A stretch of DNA of 64,000 nt from CALMEC01 sp964434425. Lineage in GTDB: Bacteria > Actinomycetota > Thermoleophilia > Miltoncostaeales > Miltoncostaeaceae. The notes beneath the pieces were generated by a model. It ran no database searches and was not told where the DNA came from. It saw only the letters and a list, made by a program, of their open reading frames with translations. The stretch spans positions 78,865 to 142,864 of the forward strand of contig CAYSVH010000007.1 of NCBI GenBank assembly GCA_964434425.1, written 5' to 3'. Numbering within the stretch: the first letter of the stretch is position 1; each line of letters opens with the position of its first letter. The position numbers and the translations under genes were made by a program. Positions 23,728-32,116 of the stretch are shown in pieces.

Positions 23728-24978
23728 ATGGCGCCACGTACCCCGACCTCGCCCTCCGGCGGACGATCCTCCTTCCTGTCGCGGCAGGTCGAAGAACGCG
23801 TTCTCCTGGGAGCGGTTCTGGCGCTTCTCTCCCTCGGAATGGTGATGGTCTACTCGGCCACGAGCGCCGACGCGATCCTCGACGGCACGAGCGCCACCGG
23901 AACGATCGCGAAGCAGGTGGTCTTCGCCCTCATGGGCTTCGCCGCGCTCGTCGTCGCACTCCGGGTGCGGCCCGCCGGTCTGCGTGCCGTGGCGCCCCTC
24001 ATGGTGGGCGCGTCGCTGGCCATGCTCCTCGCCGTGCTGGTGTTCCCCCCGCCGATCTCACCGACGATCAACGGCGCCAACCGCTGGCTCGTGCTCGGAG
24101 GGTTCCAGGTGCAGCCGTCCGAGGTCGCCAAGCTCTCGCTCATCCTGTGGCTCGCCACGATGCTCGCGCGCGATCCGCGCCTCGTGCACCGCCGGCGTGG
24201 GCTCGTCCCCGTCGTCGTCGTGACGGGGACCATGGCGGGCCTCGTGATCCTCGAACCCGACCTCGGCACCGCGTCCCTCATCGTCGCCATCGGCCTCGCC
24301 ATGGTGTTCGTCGCCGGCATCCCCATGCGGAAGATCGGGATGTTCATCGGAACGTTCGCCTTCCTCGCCGTGATGATGATCATGACGTCGGCCTACCAGC
24401 GCAGCAGGGTGGAGTCGTTCCTCAACCCCTGGGCCGATCCCACCGGCGAGGCCTACCAGAACGTGCAGGCACAGATCGCCATCGGATCCGGCGGCATCTT
24501 CGGACGGGGCCCCGGCAACAGCATCCAGAAGATGAAGTACCTGCCGGAGGCCCACACCGACATGATCGGTGCCATCATCGGGGAGGAGCTCGGCCTCATC
24601 GGGATGACGGTGCTCATCGCGGCCTTCGTCATGATCGGGGCGATCGGCTTCCGCATCGCCATGCGGGCGAGCACGCCCCTCGGGCGGTACGTCGCCGTCG
24701 GGATCACGACGATGATCAGCCTGCAGGCCATCGTCAACCTCGCCCAGGTGATGGGGCTCTTCCCGATCACCGGGGTGCCGCTCCCACTGGTCTCGGCGGG
24801 AGGCACCAACCTCATCGTGTGCCTCACCTCCATCGGCCTTCTTCTGAACATCTCGCGACAGGGGGACCATGCAGCCAGAGCCACGCGTCGACCGACCCAC
24901 GAGAGTGGTGATCGCGGCGGGCGGGACGGCCGGCCACGTGAAGCCGGCGCTCGCCGTCGCGGACGCCTTGCGAGCTGA
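23728..24978 (+). CDS. ftsW: FtsW septal peptidoglycan glycosyltransferase (SEDS)
   Basis: This SEDS-family polymerase works with FtsI at the septum. The 416-residue protein has about ten membrane helices. Diagnostic motifs are NGANRWLVLGGFQVQPSEVAK, ILEPDLGTASLI, AIGSGGIFGRGPGNSIQK, PEAHTDMIGAIIGEELGL and GLFPITGVPLPLVSAGG. The last 40 residues after NISRQGD overlap murG by 110 nt and look Arg-rich and non-conserved. The ATG at 23728 has no obvious ribosome site. Synteny (murD-ftsW-murG) favours FtsW over RodA. Confidence 0.94.
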   Translation: MAPRTPTSPSGGRSSFLSRQVEERVLLGAVLALLSLGMVMVYSATSADAILDGTSATGTIAKQVVFALMGFAALVVALRVRPAGLRAVAPLMVGASLAMLLAVLVFPPPISPTINGANRWLVLGGFQVQPSEVAKLSLILWLATMLARDPRLVHRRRGLVPVVVVTGTMAGLVILEPDLGTASLIVAIGLAMVFVAGIPMRKIGMFIGTFAFLAVMMIMTSAYQRSRVESFLNPWADPTGEAYQNVQAQIAIGSGGIFGRGPGNSIQKMKYLPEAHTDMIGAIIGEELGLIGMTVLIAAFVMIGAIGFRIAMRASTPLGRYVAVGITTMISLQAIVNLAQVMGLFPITGVPLPLVSAGGTNLIVCLTSIGLLLNISRQGDHAARATRRPTHESGDRGGRDGRPREAGARRRGRLAS

Positions 24979-25966
24979 CGGCGCGACGGTCTCCTTCATC
25001 GGCACGGGACGCGGCTCAGGAGACGGCCTCGTGCGCGCGGCGGGCCTGGATGAGGACGTGCTGCCGATGCAGGGCTTCCGGCGCAGCCTGAGCCCGGCGA
25101 ACCTGAAGACGCTCTGGATGACCCTGACCGCCGTTCCCCGGGCCCTCGGGATCCTGCGGCGCCGTCGTGCCGACGCCGTGATCGGTGGGGGCGGGTACCT
25201 GGCGGGTCCCGTTGCGGTGGCCGGATGGCTGTCGCGTCGACCCGTGATCCTCACGGAGGCCGACTCGCACATGGGCCTCGCCAACCGCCTGGCCGCGCCC
25301 TTCGCACGTCGTGTGGCGATGGCGTTCCCCATCGCGGGACGCGACGCCCCGAAGTACGTGGTGACGGGTCGGCCCGTGGGCCCGGAGATCGTGTCCGCAT
25401 CGCGCGAAGCGGGTCGTCGCTCGCTCGGCGTCGGACCGGACGAGATGTGCGTCCTCGTGGCCGGTGGCAGCCAGGGCGCCCGCAGCATCAACACCGCGGT
25501 GGCGACGTCCTTCCGCGACGGACCGCCGTTCCGGCTGATCCATCTCGCCGGCGACCGGAACCTGGACGATGTGCGGCGTATCCTCGGTGGTGACCCGCCC
25601 GAGGGATACGACCTGCGCGGATATCTCAGGGAGTTCCACGACGCCGTGGCGGCCGCCGACCTCGTGGTGTCGCGCGCCGGCGGATCGGTGTTCGAGCTGG
25701 CCGCGATCGGCCGTCCCGCGGTGCTCGTGCCGTACCCGCACGCGACGGCCGACCACCAGACCAAGAACGCGCGCTGGCTGGTGGACGCCGGTGCGGCGGT
25801 GCTCCTCCCGGACGAGGAGTGCACACCCGAACGCATGTCGGAGGTCATCATCGGACTTCTCGCCGACCCGGACCGGCTGGCCGCCATGGGTGAGAACGCC
25901 CGATCCGTGGCACGCCCGGACGCCGCCCGGTGCATCGCGGACCTCGTATCGGAGGTCACGGGATGA
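24869..25966 (+). CDS. murG: MurG UDP-GlcNAc transferase
   Basis: MurG adds GlcNAc to lipid I, giving lipid II, at the inner face of the membrane. The 365-residue GT-B enzyme has the first glycine-rich loop AAGGTAGHVKPALAVA (usually GGTGGH), the second VIGGGGYLAGPVAVAGW, then VAGGSQGARSIN and the UDP-GlcNAc site VVSRAGGSVFELAAIGRPAVLVPYP with DHQTKNARWL. The ATG at 24869 (GGGGGA upstream) overlaps ftsW by 110 nt. A later GTG near 24905 would still keep the first loop. ATGA overlap with murC. Confidence 0.95.
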   Translation: MQPEPRVDRPTRVVIAAGGTAGHVKPALAVADALRADGATVSFIGTGRGSGDGLVRAAGLDEDVLPMQGFRRSLSPANLKTLWMTLTAVPRALGILRRRRADAVIGGGGYLAGPVAVAGWLSRRPVILTEADSHMGLANRLAAPFARRVAMAFPIAGRDAPKYVVTGRPVGPEIVSASREAGRRSLGVGPDEMCVLVAGGSQGARSINTAVATSFRDGPPFRLIHLAGDRNLDDVRRILGGDPPEGYDLRGYLREFHDAVAAADLVVSRAGGSVFELAAIGRPAVLVPYPHATADHQTKNARWLVDAGAAVLLPDEECTPERMSEVIIGLLADPDRLAAMGENARSVARPDAARCIADLVSEVTG

Positions 25967-27297
25967 GCGCCCGACGGGTACACCTCGTCGGCATCGGCGG
26001 TGCCGGTATGAGCGGCCTGGCCCGTCTCGCCGTGGACGCCGGCTACGGGGTGTCGGGCACCGACCGCTCCGACTCCTCCACGATCGCCGATCTCCGTGAG
26101 GCCGGGGTCGATGCCCGCGCCGGACATGGCGGCGTGTCACTGGACGGCGTCGACGCGCTCGTCGTCTCGACGGCCATCGCCGCCGACAACCCCGACCTTC
26201 GTGAGGCCGGGCGCTGCGGTGTCCCGGTCATCCACCGGTCGGAGTTCCTGGCCGAGCTCATGGAGTCGCACCGGGGGCTGGCCGTTGCCGGGGCGCACGG
26301 CAAGTCGACGACCAGCGGGATGCTGGTGATGGCGCTGGGGAACCCGTCGGCCTGCGTCGGAGCGACCATCCCGGGCGGGCGCGGAACCGGGGCCGTCTGG
26401 GGCGACCCGCCGTGGTTCGTCGCGGAGGCCGACGAGAGCGACCGCTCGCTCCTGAACCTCCGTCCCGAGGCGGCGATCCTCCTGAACGTCGACCACGACC
26501 ACCACACCACCTACGCCGACATCGACGAGGTGATGGAGGTCTTCGCACGGTTCGTCGCCGCTCTGCCGAAGGACGGTGTGCTGGTGGTGGGGCCCGACCC
26601 GCGGGCGCGCGCGGTCGCCGCGCATGCCGTCTGCGCGGTGCGCGAGGTTCGTCGCGACGGGGACGCCTTCTGCCGCGTCACGATCGGCGACGGCGGCGCC
26701 GCGGTGCACATCGCCGGTGAGGAGCCCGTCGCCCTCCGTCTCGCGGTCCCCGGTGCGCACAACGTCGAGAACGCCGCGTGCGCCCTCACCCTCGCGCACT
26801 GGTGCGGTGTCCCGACGTCCACCGCGGCCGAGCGACTCGGTGCGTTCACCGGTGTGGGACGGCGGTACGAGCTGCGGGCCACGGTGGGGGACGTGACCAT
26901 CGTCGACGACTACGCCCATCACCCCGCGGAGATCGCCGCCACGCTCGCGGCGGCACGCGAGCGGCACGACGGGCGTGTCCTCGTCGTCTTCCAGCCGCAC
27001 CTCTACTCGCGCACGAAGGCGCTGCTCTCCGAGACCGCGGAGGCCCTGAGCGCGGCCGACGTGGTCGTCGTGACCGAGATCTACCCGGCACGCGAGGCGT
27101 TCGACCCGACGATCGGCGGACGCGACGTGGTCGCCGCCATGGGCGACGGGAACGCGGTCTTCGCCGCGACCCTGGACGAGGCCGCGGTGGCGGCGGCCGA
27201 ACGTATCGAGCCCGGGGATCTCGTGCTCACCCTCGGCGCCGGTGACATCACGACCCTGGGCCAGGATTTGGCGCGGCGGCTGCGAACAGGTTCCTGA
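25963..27297 (+). CDS. murC: UDP-MurNAc:L-Ala ligase MurC
   Basis: MurC adds L-alanine to UDP-MurNAc. The 444-residue protein begins VHLVGIGGAGMSGLARLA. It has the ATP loop VAGAHGKSTTSGM (typically GTHGKTTT), VAEADESDRSLLNLRP, NVDHDHHTTY, the VPGAHNVENAACAL segment and the C-terminal DDYAHHPAEIAATL with VFQPHLYSRTK. The T-to-S change in the P-loop is conservative. ATG overlaps murG (ATGA), and murB follows with a one-base TGATG overlap. Confidence 0.95.
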   Translation: MSARRVHLVGIGGAGMSGLARLAVDAGYGVSGTDRSDSSTIADLREAGVDARAGHGGVSLDGVDALVVSTAIAADNPDLREAGRCGVPVIHRSEFLAELMESHRGLAVAGAHGKSTTSGMLVMALGNPSACVGATIPGGRGTGAVWGDPPWFVAEADESDRSLLNLRPEAAILLNVDHDHHTTYADIDEVMEVFARFVAALPKDGVLVVGPDPRARAVAAHAVCAVREVRRDGDAFCRVTIGDGGAAVHIAGEEPVALRLAVPGAHNVENAACALTLAHWCGVPTSTAAERLGAFTGVGRRYELRATVGDVTIVDDYAHHPAEIAATLAAARERHDGRVLVVFQPHLYSRTKALLSETAEALSAADVVVVTEIYPAREAFDPTIGGRDVVAAMGDGNAVFAATLDEAAVAAAERIEPGDLVLTLGAGDITTLGQDLARRLRTGS

Positions 27298-28220
27298 TGG
27301 TGGCGCAGAACGCCAAGACACCCCACGGCCTCGTCCGCGATGCGCCGTTGGACCGCCTCACGACGATCCGCGTCGGAGGGGCCGCCGACTGGTACGCCGA
27401 ACCCCGCGGATCACGCGCCGTGGTGGACCTCCTGGCGTGGGCACGCGGTGGGGGTCTGCCGGTCGCGGTGGTGGGGAAGGGGTCCAACCTGATCGTCGAC
27501 GACGCCGGGTTCCGCGGGCTCGTGATCCGGCCGGCCGGGCCGCTTGCCGCGATCTCCGTGCGGGGCACGCTGCTCATCTGCGGCGGGGCCGCGTCGTTCC
27601 CCCGGGCCGTCATCCGTGCCGCGGCGTCCGGTCTGACCGGTCTGGAGTGGGGTGCCAGCATCCCCGGCACCGCCGGCGGTGCCGTCGCGATGAACGCCGG
27701 CGCACACGGCGGTGAGGTCAAGGACCGTCTGGAGTGGGCCGTGCTGGCCTCGGCCGACGGGCGCCGCGGGGTCGGCCCGGAGGATCTCAACTTCTCCTAT
27801 CGGCACAGTGCCGTGCGGTCGGACGAGGTCGTCTGCTACGCCGCCTTCCGTCTGGAGCCGGGAGAGCAGGTCCGCGTCGACGAGACGATGGCCGGGTTCC
27901 GCACCCATCGTCGCGCCACGCAGCCCCAGGGGGTCCGGACGTTCGGCAGCGTGTTCACCAATCCCGAGGGCGACTCGGCCGGCCGGCTGCTGGAGGCGGC
28001 GGGCTGCAAGGAACTCGCGGTCGGCGGTGCCCGGTTCTCACCGGTGCACGCCAACTTCATCGAAGCCGGCCCCGACGCCACGAGCGACGACGTACGTTCC
28101 CTCATCGGGGAGGGGCGGCGGCGTGTGCGGGAGGCGGGCGGCCCGGTCCTGCAGCCCGAGGTGCGCTACCTGCACCCGACCAACGGCATCCAGGCCGCCG
28201 TCGAGGAGGTGGCCGAATGA
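27297..28220 (+). CDS. murB: UDP-N-acetylenolpyruvoylglucosamine reductase MurB
   Basis: MurB reduces UDP-GlcNAc-enolpyruvate to UDP-MurNAc with FAD and NADPH. The 307-residue protein has the FAD segments TTIRVGGAADWYAEP, VVGKGSNLIVDDAGF and GLEWGASIPGTAGGAVAMNAGAHG in outline, and SYRHSAVR. The proton-donor Ser lies in FGSVFTNPEGDSAGRLLEAAGCK. The lack of the extra Tyr loop and the short length fit type II MurB. The start ATG shares one base with the murC stop. Confidence 0.95.
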   Translation: MVAQNAKTPHGLVRDAPLDRLTTIRVGGAADWYAEPRGSRAVVDLLAWARGGGLPVAVVGKGSNLIVDDAGFRGLVIRPAGPLAAISVRGTLLICGGAASFPRAVIRAAASGLTGLEWGASIPGTAGGAVAMNAGAHGGEVKDRLEWAVLASADGRRGVGPEDLNFSYRHSAVRSDEVVCYAAFRLEPGEQVRVDETMAGFRTHRRATQPQGVRTFGSVFTNPEGDSAGRLLEAAGCKELAVGGARFSPVHANFIEAGPDATSDDVRSLIGEGRRRVREAGGPVLQPEVRYLHPTNGIQAAVEEVAE

Positions 28221-29071
28221 CCACAGGGGTCTCCACACGGCTCGTGGATCGCCGTCGCACGGAGATGGCCGTGCGCCACCGCCGGCGTCGCACGATTCTC
28301 CTCGGTGCGATCGCCGGGATGGCGGCCGCCGCAGGGGCGTGGTGGGTCGCCACCGGACCGTTCATGACCGTGTCGCACGTCTCCGTCACCGGATACACCC
28401 AGCCCGATCAGGCCCGGGTCGTCGACGCGATCCGCGTCGCGGCGCGCGACGGCAACGCGCTTCGCCTTCCGGCGTCCGAGATCGAGCGGGCCGTGGCCGG
28501 CGCACCCTGGGTCGCGTCGGTGGATGTGAGCCGTGATCTGCCGCGGGGCCTGAAGGTCCACATCGTCGAGAGCACCCCCCGTGCCGTCGCCGTGGCGGCG
28601 GACGGCGGCCGCTATCTCCTGTCGGCGGACGGGCGGGTCCTGGCGGGCGGCGCGGCGGTGACGCCGGAGCACGCGGACGCCCTTCCGCAGATGCATGTGA
28701 CCGCCGCGTCCGTCGGTGATCACCTGCCCGCGGGTGTGGAGCGCGCGCCGCTCACCGTCGCCGTCTCCGTGTCCCCGGATGTGTCCGCCCGGGTACGTGA
28801 TCTCCGGGTGCAGGGCGGGGTGCTCACCGGGCGGCTCCTGTCCGGTCCGGAGCTTCGCTTCGGTCCCCCGATCGATCTCCACCGGAAGGCGCGTGCACTG
28901 GATGCGCTGCTCGCGAACCCCGACGCCCAGAAGGACCTCGCACAGGCGCGGTACGTCGATCTGAGCTCTGCCGGAGCGCCCTATCTGGACGGCGGACCGG
29001 AGGCTGAGAAAGCATCAACAGAGACTCAAGGCTCACAGTCCGGCCCCGGGCAAGACTCAACAGAGGGTTGA
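28217..29071 (+). CDS. ftsQ: FtsQ/DivIB division protein
   Basis: FtsQ is the bitopic hub of the FtsQBL complex. The 284-residue protein has a basic cytoplasmic N-terminus and one helix (ILLGAIAGMAAAAGAWWVA). A POTRA domain follows (FMTVSHVSVTGYTQPDQARVV ... PWVASVDVSRDLPRGLKVHIVE), then the beta domain (AVAVAADGGRYLLSADGRVLA). A Gly/Ser/Gln-rich tail of about 25 residues closes the protein. ATGA overlap with murB. The stop overlaps the promoter region of ftsZ. Confidence 0.92.
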   Translation: MTTGVSTRLVDRRRTEMAVRHRRRRTILLGAIAGMAAAAGAWWVATGPFMTVSHVSVTGYTQPDQARVVDAIRVAARDGNALRLPASEIERAVAGAPWVASVDVSRDLPRGLKVHIVESTPRAVAVAADGGRYLLSADGRVLAGGAAVTPEHADALPQMHVTAASVGDHLPAGVERAPLTVAVSVSPDVSARVRDLRVQGGVLTGRLLSGPELRFGPPIDLHRKARALDALLANPDAQKDLAQARYVDLSSAGAPYLDGGPEAEKASTETQGSQSGPGQDSTEG

Positions 29072-29078
29072 CACTTTC

Positions 29079-29107
29079 TTGACACGGGGGGATCGAATCC
29101 CTAGGTT
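29079..29107 (+). promoter_or_regulatory. ftsZ promoter
   Basis: TTGACA (29079-29084), exactly 17 bp, TAGGTT (29102-29107), just after the ftsQ stop. A second TTGACA at 29068-29073 has no matching -10. Transcription would start near 29114, leaving a leader of about 135 nt with possible hairpins (CAACC/GGTTG at 29174-29186; GAGGGT/ACCCTC around 29184-29216). Confidence 0.75.
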
Positions 29108-29249
29108 GCATTGCTGGGATCGGATGCTCTCCTGAGGTCGTAGCCCACGCAAATTCGACGCTTTGAGGGATCAACCGATGGTTGAGGGTGTGTTGCACGA
29201 CGCGTCAAACCCTCGATGTCATCTCGAATCGAGTTCGGAGGACGTGGAA

Positions 29250-30431
29250 GTGGACAGCAACTATCTGGCCGTAATCAAGGTCATCGGTGTCGGCGGCGGA
29301 GGAACCAACGCCGTGGACCGGATGGTCGACGCCGGCGTCCGCGGGGTGGAGTTCATCGCGGTCAACACCGACGCACAGGCGCTCGACATGTGCGACGCCC
29401 AGGTCAAGTTGCAGCTCGGCGGCGCCATCACCAAGGGGCTCGGCGCGGGGGCGGATGCATCGGTCGGTCGCGAGGCCGCCGAGGAGAGCCGGGAGGAGCT
29501 GAAGGAGGCCATCCGCGGCGCGGACATGGTGTTCGTCACCGCCGGCGAGGGCGGTGGCACCGGTACGGGCGCGGCCCCCGTCATCGCACAGATCGCGCGT
29601 GAACAGGGCGCACTCACGGTCGGCGTCGTGACCAAGCCCTTCTCGTTCGAGGGCGCGCAGCGCAGCCGCCGCGCCGAGGAGGGCATCGCCGAACTCCGCC
29701 AGCACGTCGACTCCGTCATCGTGATCCCCAACGAGCGTCTCCTCGAGGTCGTCGACCCCAACACCTCCATCGTCGATGCGTTCCGGCTCGCCGACGACGT
29801 CCTGCGTCAGGGCGTCCAGGGCATCACCGACCTGATCACGGTTCCCGGGCTCGTCAACCTCGACTTCGCCGACGTGCGCACGATCATGGCCAACGCCGGT
29901 CCGTCCCTCATGGGCATCGGTGTCGCCACCGGAGAGCACCGTGCCGTCGAGGCGGCGCGCATGGCGATCTCGTCGCCGCTGCTCGAGTCCACGGTCGCGG
30001 GCGCCACCGGCATCCTCATGAACATCACCGGTGGTGCGGACCTCGGTCTGTTCGAGGTGAGTGAGGCCGCCAGCCTCATCCGCGACGCGGCCCACAGCGA
30101 CTGCAACGTCATCTTCGGTGCCGTCATCGACGAGAACGGGGGCGATCACCTGCGCGTCACCGTGATCGCAACCGGCTTCGAGGGGCAGGACGGCCCGCAG
30201 CACGGCCGTGGCCAGGAGCAGCGCCCCCGCCAGCAGACGAGCCAGGGGTCGTGGCGGCGCGAGCCGCTGTTCCCGAACTTCGAGGCGGGACGCGAGTCGC
30301 AGGGCACCGGAGGACCGGCCCAGCCGGAGCGTCCGGGCGTTCCGTCGTTCAGTCGTGACGAGCGGGACTCGCTGGAGGTGGGCGACGACTCCGGTGTCCT
30401 CGACGTACCGGACTTCCTGAGAGACAAATGA
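29250..30431 (+). CDS. ftsZ: FtsZ tubulin-like division GTPase
   Basis: FtsZ polymerises into the Z ring. The 393-residue product shows IKVIGVGGGGTNAVDRM, NTDAQAL, the tubulin signature GEGGGTGTGAAPVIA, the T6/T7-loop region (PNERLLEV, ADVRTIM), a Gly/Gln-rich linker from about residue 320 and the conserved C-terminal peptide DVPDFLRDK for partner binding. I start at GTG 29250 (DSNYLAVIKV) because GGAGG lies 9 nt upstream and actinobacterial FtsZ begins this way. GTG 29244, ATG 29178 and TTG 29163 are in-frame alternatives. No ftsA is adjacent. Confidence 0.96.
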   Translation: MDSNYLAVIKVIGVGGGGTNAVDRMVDAGVRGVEFIAVNTDAQALDMCDAQVKLQLGGAITKGLGAGADASVGREAAEESREELKEAIRGADMVFVTAGEGGGTGTGAAPVIAQIAREQGALTVGVVTKPFSFEGAQRSRRAEEGIAELRQHVDSVIVIPNERLLEVVDPNTSIVDAFRLADDVLRQGVQGITDLITVPGLVNLDFADVRTIMANAGPSLMGIGVATGEHRAVEAARMAISSPLLESTVAGATGILMNITGGADLGLFEVSEAASLIRDAAHSDCNVIFGAVIDENGGDHLRVTVIATGFEGQDGPQHGRGQEQRPRQQTSQGSWRREPLFPNFEAGRESQGTGGPAQPERPGVPSFSRDERDSLEVGDDSGVLDVPDFLRDK

Positions 30432-30440
30432 TCCAGGGCT

Positions 30441-30472
30441 GCCGACGAGCGATGGGTGCTTCGCTCGTCGGC
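30441..30472 (+). terminator. Terminator hairpin after ftsZ
   Basis: GCCGACGAGCGA (30441-30452) pairs perfectly with TCGCTCGTCGGC (30461-30472) over an 8-nt loop, 9 nt past the ftsZ stop. It closes the dcw cluster. Confidence 0.75.
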
Positions 30473-30475
30473 CGT

Positions 30476-30529
30476 CGGAGGGGTCCCCAGGCCTCCCGCT
30501 CAAGCGTCGAAAGCTTGCGGACCCCTCCG
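30476..30529 (+). other. Second structured element between ftsZ and gcvT
   Basis: An outer stem CGGAGGGGT/ACCCCTCCG (30476-30484, 30521-30529) encloses an inner stem CCGC..AAGC/GCTT GCGG (30496-30505, 30513-30520) with a GTCGAAA loop. A 5' internal loop of 11 nt separates the stems. It follows the ftsZ terminator and precedes gcvT. It does not match the glycine riboswitch pattern I know, and the predicted gcvT start lies downstream of it. Function unknown. Confidence 0.45.
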
Positions 30530-30586
30530 AAATAACCACCTCGCTCGGGCGTGTTCCCGGCGGCGAGGTGCGCGTCGGGTGCGTGG

Positions 30587-30592
30587 TAGCGT
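30587..30592 (+). promoter_or_regulatory. -10 hexamer of a leaderless gcvT promoter
   Basis: TAGCGT lies 8 nt before the gcvT ATG, the same geometry as mraZ. No ribosome site; -35 weak. Confidence 0.5.
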
Positions 30593-30600
30593 CCGGCCGC

Positions 30601-31710
30601 ATGGCAGACGAACCGCGACAGACCCCGCTGGCCGAGCGTCACATCGCGCTCGGAGCGAAGATGGCGCCCTTCGCGGGATGGGAGATGCCCATCCAGTACG
30701 CCGGGGTCCGCGAGGAGCATCGCGCCGTGCGTTCGGCGTGCGGCATCTTCGACGTCTCGCACATGGGACAGATCACGCTCTCCGGTACGTCCGCGCAGGA
30801 CGACCTGCAGGGGCTCCTCACGAATGACGTCGCACGCCTCCACCCGGGCGACGGGCAATACACGATCCTGTGCGCCTCCGACGGCGGGGTGATCGACGAT
30901 CTGATCCTCTATCGCACCGGGATCGACACCTACCTGATCGTCTGCAATGCGGCCAACGTGGACCCCGTGGTCGGGTGGATCGAACCACGCGTGTCGGCCG
31001 GGACCACCTTCGCCGACGTCTCGTCCGACTCTGCGATGCTCGCCGTGCAGGGGCAGGGGTGGGAGGCGGCGGTGGCCGCCGCGGCCGGTGACGCGCTCGA
31101 CCGCCTTCGGGACCTCGCGTACTTCCAGATCTCGCCGGTCACGTTGGCCGGTTCGGAGTGCCTGGTGGCACGCACGGGGTACACGGGCGAGCCGGGCATC
31201 GAGATCCTCTGTCCCACGGCGGCAGCCGTGGAGGTATGGGACGTCCTGATGGACGGACCCGCGGCCCCCACGCCCGCCGGGCTCGCGGCGCGCGACACGC
31301 TCCGCCTCGAGATGGGCTACCCGCTGTACGGCAACGAGCTGTCGCGGGACCGCAGCCCGATCGCGGCCGGTCTCGGATGGGTCTGCGCCCTCGGTACCAC
31401 GTTCGAGGGCGTCGACCGGATCCGCGCCGACACGGAGGAGGGCACGGCCGAGACCCTCGTCATGTTCGAGCTGACCGAGCCGGGGATCCCCCGGTCCGGG
31501 TGTCCTGTCCTCGCCGACGGTCACGTGGTGGGCACGGTGACGAGCGGCTCGCTCTCGCCGATCCGCGACATCGGCTTCGGCCTGGCATACGTCCGCACCG
31601 ACCTGGCCGCGAACGGCACCGAGATCACCATCGACATCCGCGGCAAGCAGAAGCGTGCCGTCGTGCGACCCCGCCCGCTTATCGACACATCACCCCAAAG
31701 GAGCGCCTGA
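30601..31710 (+). CDS. gcvT: Glycine cleavage system T protein (aminomethyltransferase)
   Basis: GcvT transfers the methylene group from the aminomethyl-lipoyl arm of GcvH to tetrahydrofolate, releasing ammonia. The 369-residue protein shows MAPFAGWEMPIQYAGVREEH, GIFDVSHMGQI, GEPGIEILCP, RDTLRLEMGYPLYGNEL and the C-terminal barrel GTVTSGSLSPI. The Asp of FDVSHMG and the folate-binding Glu region are intact. The ATG at 30601 gives the family N-terminus; an upstream GTG/ATG extension to 30568 is not conserved. gcvH follows immediately. gcvP and lpd are not in the window. Confidence 0.95.
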   Translation: MADEPRQTPLAERHIALGAKMAPFAGWEMPIQYAGVREEHRAVRSACGIFDVSHMGQITLSGTSAQDDLQGLLTNDVARLHPGDGQYTILCASDGGVIDDLILYRTGIDTYLIVCNAANVDPVVGWIEPRVSAGTTFADVSSDSAMLAVQGQGWEAAVAAAAGDALDRLRDLAYFQISPVTLAGSECLVARTGYTGEPGIEILCPTAAAVEVWDVLMDGPAAPTPAGLAARDTLRLEMGYPLYGNELSRDRSPIAAGLGWVCALGTTFEGVDRIRADTEEGTAETLVMFELTEPGIPRSGCPVLADGHVVGTVTSGSLSPIRDIGFGLAYVRTDLAANGTEITIDIRGKQKRAVVRPRPLIDTSPQRSA

Positions 31711-31711
31711 C

Positions 31712-32104
31712 GTGGCCGACGAGACCTACCCCGAGGACCTTCACTACCACCAGGAGCACGACTGGGTCCGCGTCGACGGCGACGAGGCCACCTTCGGCAT
31801 CACCTGGTACGCGCAGGACGCGCTGGGCGAGGTCGTGTTCTTCGACCCGCCGGAGGTCGGATCGGCCGTCGTGAAGGGCGACAGCTACGGCGAACTGGAG
31901 TCCGTGAAGGCGGTGTCCGACATCATCGCGCCGGCGAGCGGCGAGGTGATCGCGGTGAACTCCGGCGTGGTCGACTCACCCGAGGTCGTGAACGGCGACT
32001 CGTACGGCGACGGCTGGCTGATCCGCGTTCGCCTGACCGACCCGTCCGAGCTCGCCGGGCTGATGGACGTGGCGGCGTATCGCGCATACATCGCCGGACT
32101 CTGA
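31712..32104 (+). CDS. gcvH: Glycine cleavage system H protein
   Basis: GcvH carries the lipoyl arm that shuttles the aminomethyl group between GcvP, GcvT and Lpd. The 130-residue protein has the typical HYHQEHDWVRVDGD start, GITWYAQDALGEVVFFDPPEVG, and the lipoylation motif ELESVKAVSD with Lys66. The C-terminal helix reads SELAGLMDVAAYRAYIAG. AAAGGAG upstream supports the GTG start. It begins 1 nt after the gcvT stop. Confidence 0.96.
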   Translation: MADETYPEDLHYHQEHDWVRVDGDEATFGITWYAQDALGEVVFFDPPEVGSAVVKGDSYGELESVKAVSDIIAPASGEVIAVNSGVVDSPEVVNGDSYGDGWLIRVRLTDPSELAGLMDVAAYRAYIAGL

Positions 32105-32116
32105 TCCGGCCGGCGC

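Noticed and set aside
23765..23812. GAACGCGTTC inside ftsW as another LexA box
   Set aside because: The spacer is 2 nt instead of 4, and it lies inside coding sequence.
28217..29071. In-frame extension of ftsQ back to 27734
   Set aside because: The extension is a shadow of murB; the ATGA overlap at 28217 marks the true start.
29091..29107. GATCGAATCCC before ftsZ resembles a tRNA T-loop
   Set aside because: No acceptor or anticodon stems pair with it, and the sequence is explained by the ftsZ promoter.
30476..30600. Possible glycine riboswitch upstream of gcvT
   Set aside because: The conserved glycine-aptamer core is not recognisable, and the predicted transcript starts downstream of the structure.
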